A DNA stretch of 5,010 bases, taken from contig JAGVFS010000038.1 of the NCBI GenBank assembly GCA_020057535.1, forward strand, positions 1 to 5,010, in the 5' to 3' direction. The position numbers and the translations under genes are program-made. This stretch comes from Patescibacteria group bacterium (GTDB taxonomy: Bacteria; Patescibacteriota; Patescibacteriia; UBA2591; PGYQ01). This document shows positions 1-4,991 of the stretch, in pieces; the stretch's first letter is position 1; each line of letters begins with the position of its first letter. The notes below the pieces were generated by a model. The model was not told the origin of the DNA. It saw only the letters and a program-made list of their open reading frames with translations, and made no database searches.

Positions 1-170
1 AAAATACAAAACGTAAAACGAAAAACAACAATTTAAATTCAAAATAAATTTAAATTTTATCTATCTGACGGATTATTTTAAACTTTACGCTGTTATTTTA
101 TATATTTTACATTTTAATTTTCATTATTCATTGAGATTACTTTTAAATCTTAAAATTGTGAGTTAATTTT
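1..170. other. Intergenic spacer before the lipoprotein gene
   Basis: No reading frame of useful length runs through this stretch on either strand, and no gene fragment enters from the left edge. It is almost pure A/T. It holds a short period-7 array (6-26), two copies of the self-complementary decamer AATTTAAATT (30-39 and 47-56), and a pair of related heptamers TTTTCAT and TATTCAT (118-131). A TATATT at 101-106 resembles a -10 box but has no good -35 partner. TTGAGA at 131-136 resembles a -35 box, but the only -10-like sequence downstream, TAAAAT at 151-156, is 14 bp away, which is too close. I therefore call no promoter here. Confidence 0.6.
6..26. repeat. Degenerate 7-bp tandem array, three units
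   Basis: Three consecutive heptamers, ACAAAAC, GTAAAAC and GAAAAAC, keep the AAAAC or AAAC core in the same register, with C at positions 12, 19 and 26. The run then fades into AT sequence. In so A-rich a region a short run could be chance, but a similar 7-bp period recurs in the other spacers of this window. Confidence 0.4.
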
Positions 171-1208
171 ATGTTCTTTCAAATTTCTAAAAATTCAATT
201 TTTATATTTCTATTACTTCTCCTATTATTACTCACTGGTTGTAAATTAAATTTATTCACTCGCCAAAATGCCTCGAATATAGTCGCAGAGACAAATAATC
301 TCAACACTCAAGAGACACTTCCAAAAATCAAAAACACAAACACATGGTGGAAAAAATTATTTAATCAAACTTTTTCTGATAAAGACGAGGAAATAAAAAA
401 AGAATTAATAGAATTAACAAAAAAAGAATATGGCCATGATATAAAAGTAAAAATTATTAATAAAACTATCGGGGTTTATTTTCCTGTAAATAATTTATTA
501 GACAATCAAGCGGGTGATCAAAATACTGAACCCCTGCTTAACAAAGAAATAGCGAAAAAAATTGATCGAGTTATTTTTCTTACCCATAGAGTCGCTTTAA
601 GCTCTGATAAAAAATTAGATTTTTATGTGATTATAACAACCGATATAAAAAATGGAGATGAACTTTCTATTATTGGTTATTTTCCTGATGTTTTAAAAGT
701 TCGTTTGCTTAATATTTCAAAAGGTGAATTTTCTCAAAGATTAATTAATGGATTAAATAAAAATCCACAAGCAATTGACGATTGGGAAGGTAAAAATTTC
801 AAAATTGAAGAAATATTTTTACCAAATTTTTTAGTCGGACAAATCGCCCAGCGAATTAAAATAGCCACTACAAAAAAAAATAATTTGGAAGAAAAAAAAA
901 TTTTTTGGTTTCAAAAAAAAGAAACAAAAGAAACTTTTGAGGCTAAAGAAATCCAATGGGAATTAAAAGATAAAATTTTCACTTTCGTTTTGGAAATCCC
1001 CAATTATCAAAAGGAAAATACTCGAGAAATTTTTAATTTAATTTTAAAAACAACAGCTCATGTTCTATGGGCTTATGATTTTGATTACAATGCAACGTAT
1101 ATTTTAATTAAAAATAAAAATGAAAATAAAAAAATCTTTTTTATTAACAAAAAAGATTTAGAATTATTTAGAAAAGAAAAAATTAAGATAGAAAATTTAA
1201 TTAACTAA
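171..1208 (+). CDS. Lipoprotein of unknown function with a probable internal domain duplication
   Basis: The 345-residue product starts with a lipoprotein signal peptide: a short polar N-terminus with Lys7, a hydrophobic stretch (residues 10-21) with eight consecutive Leu, and the lipobox L-T-G-C with Cys24 as the expected lipidation site. The mature protein should be exported and membrane-anchored. A polar linker (about 25-70) follows. Two regions look related: A, about 91-190, and B, about 260-336. Each has a beta-rich start, a helix-like stretch, and the spacing His-x12-Tyr followed by alternating hydrophobics (His139/Tyr152 and His297/Tyr310). A Lys/Glu-rich linker at about 234-258 separates them. 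I do not recognise the family and assign no function. The start is forced: an in-frame TGA lies at 159-161 and this is the first ATG after it. No Shine-Dalgarno sequence precedes it. The linker is encoded by a cluster of long A runs. A stand-alone unit is likely, with 138 bp before folD. Confidence 0.88.
   Translation: MFFQISKNSIFIFLLLLLLLLTGCKLNLFTRQNASNIVAETNNLNTQETLPKIKNTNTWWKKLFNQTFSDKDEEIKKELIELTKKEYGHDIKVKIINKTIGVYFPVNNLLDNQAGDQNTEPLLNKEIAKKIDRVIFLTHRVALSSDKKLDFYVIITTDIKNGDELSIIGYFPDVLKVRLLNISKGEFSQRLINGLNKNPQAIDDWEGKNFKIEEIFLPNFLVGQIAQRIKIATTKKNNLEEKKIFWFQKKETKETFEAKEIQWELKDKIFTFVLEIPNYQKENTREIFNLILKTTAHVLWAYDFDYNATYILIKNKNENKKIFFINKKDLELFRKEKIKIENLIN
872..920 (+). repeat. Cluster of three long poly-A runs inside the lipoprotein gene
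   Basis: Runs of nine, nine and eight A occur at 872-880, 892-900 and 913-920, with a T6 directly after the second. They encode the Lys/Asn/Glu-rich linker between the two putative repeat domains. Such runs are prone to slippage by polymerases and to sequencing indel error. The frame is intact as given. Confidence 0.75.
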
Positions 1209-1210
1209 GT

Positions 1211-1309
1211 TTGTAGCCTACAACAAAAATTGTGAATCATGAATTAAAAAAATGATAAAGCCAACAATTAATCGCTATAAATTTAATTTAAATAAATTAA
1301 ATTAAATTT
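1211..1309 (+). terminator. Possible weak terminator region after the lipoprotein gene
   Basis: Two inverted repeats follow the stop codon. The first is small, TTGTAG/CTACAA around one base (1211-1223), with no T run after it. The second has 13-bp arms made only of A and T (1279-1291 and 1297-1309) around a 5-base loop, and runs into a T6 (1307-1312). The second has the hairpin-plus-T-run shape of an intrinsic terminator but no G:C pairs, so it would be unstable. In sequence this AT-rich it may be chance. Confidence 0.25.
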
Positions 1310-1310
1310 T

Positions 1311-1346
1311 TTCTAACTTCCAATCTCTAACCTTCTAATCCCTATT
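1311..1346 (+). repeat. Degenerate pyrimidine-rich 7-bp array abutting the folD start
   Basis: Successive units TTCTAAC, TTCCAAT, CTCTAAC, CTTCTAAT (one base longer) and CCCTATT run straight into the folD ATG. The first four share an AA in the same register. The + strand has no G at all from 1275 to 1348, so a Shine-Dalgarno sequence is impossible in the 74 nt before the start codon's own G. TCTAAT at 1334-1339 is one mismatch from a -10 hexamer at a distance suiting a near-leaderless transcript, but it has no supporting -35 and is itself part of the array, so I do not call it a promoter. Confidence 0.55.
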
Positions 1347-2198
1347 ATGAAAATAATACAAGGAAATGAAATAGCTGAAAAAATTAAAAATAATATCGCT
1401 CAAGATGTAATTAAACTAGGCGATTCACGACCTAATTTAGCTATTATTTTAATTGGCAAACAAACAGATTCCGAACTCTATGTGAATCTTAAAGAAAGAG
1501 AAGCTAAAAAAGTCGGTATCGATACACATTTATATAAATGCAAAGAAAATATTAGCGAATCAGAAATTTTAAAAATAATAAAATATTTAAACAAAGATAA
1601 ATTAATTGACGCAATTTTAATCCAATTGCCTTTGCCTAGTAATTTAAATACAGATGTTATTATTAAAGCCATTGATCCATTGAAAGATATTGATGGTTTC
1701 CATCCAAGTAATTTAAAAAAAATATTAAATAATCGCAATTTATCGTATTTAATGCCCCCCGTGTTTGCGGTAATTTTAAAAATATTAAATAGTATAAATT
1801 ATAAAATTAAAAACAAACGGGTTTGTATTATTTCCAACTCTGACATTTTTGGTCAAACCTTAGCTTATATTTTAAAATATCAAGGGGCCAATGTAGAAGC
1901 AATTAAAGCCAATGATAAAAATTTAATTAAAAAAACTATTCGAGTTGATGTTTTAATTGTTGCTATTGGAAAGCCTAAATTTATTAAAAAAAACATGATT
2001 AAAGATCAAGTAATAATTATAGATATTGGCATTACAAAACAAGGAAATAGGGTTGTTGGCGATGTTGATTTTGAAGATGTAAAAAATAAAACCAGCTATT
2101 TAACCCCGGTTCCCGGCGGTGTTGGGCCAATAACTATTGCCATGGCTTTAAAAAATACTTTAGAAGTATACAAGAAAAGACGGGGTATAAAATTATAA
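1347..2198 (+). CDS. folD: Bifunctional methylenetetrahydrofolate dehydrogenase / methenyltetrahydrofolate cyclohydrolase FolD
   Basis: FolD is a cytoplasmic enzyme that oxidises 5,10-methylene-THF with NAD(P)+ and hydrolyses the methenyl product to 10-formyl-THF, feeding purine synthesis and initiator-tRNA formylation. At 283 residues the length is normal. The N-terminal catalytic domain keeps the key positions: Tyr45 and Lys49 in SELYVNLK, Gln93 in LIQLPLP and Asp116 in KDIDGFHP (Tyr50, Lys54, Gln98 and Asp121 in E. coli numbering). The C-terminal part keeps VVGDVDFEDV (236-245) and TPVPGGVGPIT (253-263). Two motifs are degenerate. The usual PCTPxG reads LMPPVF (135-140), and the nucleotide-binding GRSxxVGxP reads SNSDIFGQT (163-171), losing the first Gly, the Arg and the Pro. 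The catalytic residues argue for an active enzyme, but cofactor preference is uncertain. The start fits the family N-terminus (KIIQGNEIA), and an in-frame TAA lies at 1314-1316. No Shine-Dalgarno sequence is present. Confidence 0.96.
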   Translation: MKIIQGNEIAEKIKNNIAQDVIKLGDSRPNLAIILIGKQTDSELYVNLKEREAKKVGIDTHLYKCKENISESEILKIIKYLNKDKLIDAILIQLPLPSNLNTDVIIKAIDPLKDIDGFHPSNLKKILNNRNLSYLMPPVFAVILKILNSINYKIKNKRVCIISNSDIFGQTLAYILKYQGANVEAIKANDKNLIKKTIRVDVLIVAIGKPKFIKKNMIKDQVIIIDIGITKQGNRVVGDVDFEDVKNKTSYLTPVPGGVGPITIAMALKNTLEVYKKRRGIKL

Positions 2199-2228
2199 AT
2201 TATGAATGCGAAACTATAAATGTTAATT
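2194..2228. repeat. Degenerate 7-bp array overlapping the folD stop
   Basis: Consecutive heptamers TATAAAT, TATGAAT, GCGAAAC, TATAAAT and GTTAATT share a central purine/AA core in constant register. The array begins across the folD stop codon (2196-2198) and fades into AT sequence. A matching pair, TGTGAAT and CATGAAT, sits in the preceding spacer at 1231-1244. Its role is unknown; it may be spacer sequence grown by slippage. Confidence 0.45.
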
Positions 2229-2246
2229 TAATTAAATTTATTTTTT
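2225..2246. other. AT-only palindrome followed by a T run, after folD
   Basis: AATTTAATTAAATT (2225-2238) is a perfect 14-bp palindrome followed by T6 at 2241-2246. With no loop and no G:C pair it is a poor terminator candidate for folD. No better terminator is visible between folD and the next gene, so some read-through from folD into htrA is possible. Confidence 0.25.
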
Positions 2247-2317
2247 AAAGAGAGGTCAATAATATTTTTATTTAATCAAAGACAAAACATTATTATATCA
2301 TTGCAATAACCCTCCCA

Positions 2318-2345
2318 TTGACTTAAAAATAATTTTTTATAAAAT
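2318..2345 (+). promoter_or_regulatory. Sigma-70-type promoter placing the htrA transcript start at or next to the ATG
   Basis: TTGACT (2318-2323, one mismatch from TTGACA) is followed after 16 bp by TAAAAT (2340-2345, one mismatch from TATAAT). The -10 ends six bases before the A of the ATG, so the usual distance from -10 to transcript start puts +1 at about 2351-2353, giving a leaderless or nearly leaderless mRNA. The 20 bases before the ATG contain no G, which agrees with the lack of a ribosome binding site. TATAAA at 2338-2343 is an alternative -10, but it leaves a spacer of only 14 bp. Confidence 0.5.
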
Positions 2346-2351
2346 AAAAAT

Positions 2352-3644
2352 ATGAGCAATAATTTTAAAATAACCATTAAAAATAACAAAACAACTATTA
2401 TTATAAGCATACTTACAACTTTGTTTACTACTATTGTTTTAATATTGGCTGTAGGAATTTTTATTATTGTAAAAATTGACTCAATAGATAGAGTAATCGC
2501 TTATTTTTTAAATAAAAATAATCAAACAACAAAAAATATATCAAATAAAACAATCAATGCCAATATAATTACCGAGGAATCTCGTATTGTTGATATTGTT
2601 GAAAAAGCCAATCCGGCAGTTGTTTCTATTGTGATTACAAAAAATGTACCTATTATCGAGCAATATTATCAAGAGTTTAACCCGTTTGGCGACGATTTCT
2701 TCAACGACTTTTTTGGTAACAATAACTTCAGGTTTCGCATTCCGCAACAAAAACAAAATGGCACAGAAAAACGTGAAGTTGGTGGCGGATCGGGTTTCTT
2801 TATCTCAGCTGACGGTTATATTGTAACCAATAAACATGTAATAGATGATGATAAAGCTGAATACACCGTACTTACCAATGAAGGCAAAAAGTTTGACGCG
2901 AAAATTTTAGCAAAAGATTCCATGATAGATGTGGCGATTCTTAAAATAAAAGGCAACAATTTTTCATATCTATCATTCGGCGATTCAGATCGATTGAAAC
3001 CCGGTCAAACAGTTATTGCTATTGGCAACGCTCTTGCTGAATTTAGAAATTCAGTTTCCGTCGGTGTTATTTCTGGTCTTTCCCGTTCAGTTGTTGCCGG
3101 AAATATGTTTGGCAAATCAGAACAATTAGAGGGGGTAATTCAAACCGACGCTGCCATCAATCCGGGAAATTCCGGTGGCCCACTTTTGAATATAACCGGC
3201 AAGGTGATTGGAGTAAATGTAGCGGTATCACGTGGAGCAGAAAATATTGGTTTTGCTCTACCAAGTAACACAATAAAAAATATTGCTGATTCAATTAAAC
3301 AATATGGCGAAATTGTCCGTCCTTATCTTGGAGTACGATATGTGCAAATAACAGAAAGTTTAAAAAATAAAAATAATTTAACCGTTGATTATGGAGCTCT
3401 TGTTTTGCGAGGGAGTACACAAGAAGAATTAGCGGTAATTCCTGGATCACCGGCTGATAAAGCAGGAATTGTGGAAAACGATATTATTCTTGAAATTGAC
3501 AATGTAAAACTTGAACAAAATAAATCACTTTCTTCAATAATCAGACAAAAACAAATTAATCAAATAATACGATTAAAAATTCTGCATAAAGGAGTGAAAA
3601 AAACGATTGAAGTAAAACTCGAAAAAGCTCCAAAAAATTCGTAA
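2352..3644 (+). CDS. htrA: HtrA/DegP-family membrane-anchored trypsin-like serine protease with one PDZ domain
   Basis: HtrA proteins degrade or hold misfolded proteins outside the cytoplasm. The 430 residues have a short Lys-containing N-terminus, one long transmembrane segment (about 15-41) with no clear cleavage site, a polar stalk, the protease domain (about 75-315) and a single C-terminal PDZ domain (about 323-425). The catalytic triad is His162 (TNKHV), Asp193 (MIDVAILK) and Ser274 (GNSGGP), with GGGSGFF at 144-150 leading in. The aromatic/acidic stretch PFGDDFFNDFFG (111-122) lies where HtrA proteases carry their regulatory LA loop. The PDZ domain opens with YLGV (325-328), a likely carboxylate-binding loop, and carries PGSPADKAGI (364-373). 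One anchor and one PDZ match the Gram-positive type rather than two-PDZ periplasmic DegP. The start is forced by an in-frame TAA at 2340-2342, and the next Met is residue 191. No Shine-Dalgarno sequence is present. By eye the protease core is somewhat richer in G+C than its neighbours, which may only reflect conserved Gly codons. Confidence 0.96.
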   Translation: MSNNFKITIKNNKTTIIISILTTLFTTIVLILAVGIFIIVKIDSIDRVIAYFLNKNNQTTKNISNKTINANIITEESRIVDIVEKANPAVVSIVITKNVPIIEQYYQEFNPFGDDFFNDFFGNNNFRFRIPQQKQNGTEKREVGGGSGFFISADGYIVTNKHVIDDDKAEYTVLTNEGKKFDAKILAKDSMIDVAILKIKGNNFSYLSFGDSDRLKPGQTVIAIGNALAEFRNSVSVGVISGLSRSVVAGNMFGKSEQLEGVIQTDAAINPGNSGGPLLNITGKVIGVNVAVSRGAENIGFALPSNTIKNIADSIKQYGEIVRPYLGVRYVQITESLKNKNNLTVDYGALVLRGSTQEELAVIPGSPADKAGIVENDIILEIDNVKLEQNKSLSSIIRQKQINQIIRLKILHKGVKKTIEVKLEKAPKNS

Positions 3645-3649
3645 TAATT

Positions 3650-3710
3650 AAAAAGCAAGAAATAATAAAAACCTCTTTTTAAAAGAGGTTTTTATTATTT
3701 CTTGCTTTTT
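3650..3710. terminator. Very long perfect inverted repeat acting as a likely bidirectional intrinsic terminator
   Basis: Arms of 30 bases (3650-3679 and 3681-3710) pair perfectly around a single central T, checked base by base. The inner core is AAAAACCTCTTTT paired with AAAAGAGGTTTTT, a classical intrinsic terminator with A and T tracts on both sides. The outer 17 bases (including GCAAGAAATAATA) extend it well beyond what termination needs. It starts five bases after the htrA stop and should end that transcript. Its symmetry means it would also work on the opposite strand. Confidence 0.9.
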
Positions 3711-3722
3711 GTAAAAATTTAT

Positions 3723-3751
3723 TTTACACTGTATTAATTAGAAATTATATT
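3723..3751 (+). promoter_or_regulatory. Candidate sigma-70-type promoter for rpsA
   Basis: TTTACA (3723-3728) and TATATT (3746-3751) are each one mismatch from consensus, with the ideal 17-bp spacer. They lie just after the htrA terminator. The predicted transcript start at about 3758 gives a leader of about 75 nt. The AT richness makes chance matches common, so position and spacing carry most of the weight. A second -10-like hexamer, GATAAT at 3820-3825, would give a much shorter leader but has no -35. Confidence 0.45.
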
Positions 3752-3798
3752 TTATTTTTCATCCCAAATTAGATACTTTAAATCATTTTGCGGATGAC

Positions 3799-3820
3799 CA
3801 GTTTGTTGATTAACAAACTG
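3799..3820 (+). promoter_or_regulatory. Perfect dyad / leader hairpin before rpsA
   Basis: CAGTTTGTT (3799-3807) and AACAAACTG (3812-3820) are exact reverse complements around the 4-base loop GATT. The second arm ends 13 bases before the ATG. In RNA it would form a 9-bp stem upstream of the ribosome landing zone, and in DNA it is a 22-bp operator-like dyad. Since E. coli S1 represses its own synthesis through a structured leader that lacks a good Shine-Dalgarno sequence, an autoregulatory role is a reasonable guess. The T-rich sequence after it also allows a weak attenuator. Confidence 0.5.
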
Positions 3821-3833
3821 ATAATTTTATTTT

Positions 3834-4991
3834 ATGTCTACTAAAAACCCAAAAATTCAAAAAGATGAAAAATTGGAAAAATTATTTCAAAAAGATCTTA
3901 CTTATATTCCCAAAAAAGGGGATGTAATTGAGGGAGAAATTATATCTGCGTCAAAATCAGAAATATATCTTGATATTAATGGTTTAACTGTTGGAGTAGT
4001 TCGAGGTAGAGAACTTTATAATGAACTGGAAGAATATTCAAATTTAAAAACAGGTGGTAGGGTTTCAGCTATAGTTTTAGAATTAGAAAATGAACGAGGA
4101 GAAATGGAGTTATCTTTTAGAGAAGCTGGACAAAAAAAGGCTTGGGATAATTTATTTAATTTATTAAAGAAAAAAGAAACAATCGAAGTAAAAGTTATTG
4201 AAGCTAATAAAGGAGGATTAATCGTTAAAATAGGATCGATCGCAGGGTTTTTGCCAGTTTCACAACTATCCCCCACGCATTATCCTCGAGTTGAAGGAGG
4301 AAACAAAACAAAAATTTTAGAAAAATTAAAAGATTTAATCAATCAAACATTAAAAGTTATTATTATTGATATTCAAGAAAAAGAAGATAAAATTATTGTT
4401 TCTGAAAAAGAAACAGATGAAATAAAAAACAAAATTTTTAATAAATTTCAAATTGGCGATATAGTCGAGGGGAAAGTAAAAGAAATTATTGATTTCGGAA
4501 TTTTTGTTGAATTTGAAGAAGGATTAGAAGGATTAGTTCATATTTCTGAAATAGCTTGGCGAAGAGTGGATAATCTTAAAAATTTTGTAAAAATTGGAGA
4601 TAAAGTTAAAGTTAAAATTTTGGGAATTAAAAATTTTCGATTTGCTCTTTCCATTAAAAAAACAACAAAAAATCCATGGGAAGAAATAATAGGAAAATAT
4701 AATGTTGGGGATATTGTTAAAGGTAAAGTTTTAAACTTTAATCCTTTTGGCGCTTTTATTGAATTAAATAAAGATATTCAAGGTCTTCTTCATCTTTCAG
4801 AATTTAATAATCCTGTTAAAAAAGCTTCCGATGTTTTAAAAATTGGCCAAGTTTTAGATTTTAAAATTATCTCTTTTAATCCCAAAGCCTATCGTTTAGG
4901 GTTTAGTCTTAAAGAAGTGAAACAAGACGAGGAAGAAGCGACAAAGAAAAAAGAAGAAAAGCAATCCGCAATAGATGCTTCAAATAAATAA
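3834..4991 (+). CDS. rpsA: 30S ribosomal protein S1, four S1 RNA-binding domains
   Basis: Protein S1 binds single-stranded mRNA on the small ribosomal subunit and helps start translation, above all on mRNAs with weak or no Shine-Dalgarno sequence. The 385 residues hold four S1 (OB-fold) domains at about 27-95, 114-191, 206-275 and 290-360. Domains 3 and 4 are the most typical, with FGIFVEFEEGLEGLVHISEI (221-240) and FGAFIELNKDIQGLLHLSEF (305-324). Domain 2 has GGLIVKIGSIAGFLPVSQL (127-145), as in bacterial S1. A charged Lys/Glu-rich tail (about 363-378) ends the protein. Four domains suit Gram-positive-type S1; E. coli S1 has six and is longer. The start is forced by an in-frame TAA at 3822-3824, and the ATG has no Shine-Dalgarno sequence. 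Two perfect AAGGAGG heptamers lie inside the gene (4210-4216, 4294-4300), both coding for Gly-Gly in domain 2. Another S1-domain protein is possible, but order and spacing favour RpsA. Confidence 0.93.
   Translation: MSTKNPKIQKDEKLEKLFQKDLTYIPKKGDVIEGEIISASKSEIYLDINGLTVGVVRGRELYNELEEYSNLKTGGRVSAIVLELENERGEMELSFREAGQKKAWDNLFNLLKKKETIEVKVIEANKGGLIVKIGSIAGFLPVSQLSPTHYPRVEGGNKTKILEKLKDLINQTLKVIIIDIQEKEDKIIVSEKETDEIKNKIFNKFQIGDIVEGKVKEIIDFGIFVEFEEGLEGLVHISEIAWRRVDNLKNFVKIGDKVKVKILGIKNFRFALSIKKTTKNPWEEIIGKYNVGDIVKGKVLNFNPFGAFIELNKDIQGLLHLSEFNNPVKKASDVLKIGQVLDFKIISFNPKAYRLGFSLKEVKQDEEEATKKKEEKQSAIDASNK

Noticed and set aside
1..60. CRISPR-like or mobile-element-end repeats at the left edge
   Set aside because: Units are only 7-10 bp, degenerate and A/T-only, with no spacers, no transposase and no target-site duplication.
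1478..1738. Reverse-strand open frame of 86 codons
   Set aside because: It lies wholly inside folD, whose conserved motifs establish the + strand frame. Its low-complexity hydrophobic translation resembles no protein, and it has no independent start signals.
2255..2322. GTCAAT (2255-2260) and ATTGAC (2317-2322) as an operator pair before htrA
   Set aside because: Six-base arms 56 bases apart are expected by chance, and one arm is simply the proposed -35.
2541..2826. Two short open frames (one on each strand) inside htrA
   Set aside because: Both are shadows of the htrA frame, which is fixed by the catalytic triad and PDZ motifs. Neither has a recognisable domain or start signal.
2760..3250. 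Somewhat higher G+C in the htrA protease core as a sign of gene transfer
   Set aside because: The region encodes conserved Gly, Ala and Pro motifs with GC-rich codons. The rest of the gene matches its neighbours in base use, so transfer is not needed to explain it.
3820..3825. GATAAT as a -10 box for a near-leaderless rpsA transcript
   Set aside because: No -35-like hexamer lies 16-18 bp upstream, and it overlaps the end of the dyad. The TTTACA-17-TATATT pair further upstream is the better match.
4016..4276. Reverse-strand open frame of 86 codons inside rpsA
   Set aside because: It is antisense to S1 domains 1 and 2 and has no recognisable domain, so it is a shadow frame.
171..4991. Possible alternative genetic code (TGA read as an amino acid)
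   Set aside because: No in-frame TGA interrupts any of the four genes and all end in TAA at sensible family lengths, so the standard code is sufficient.
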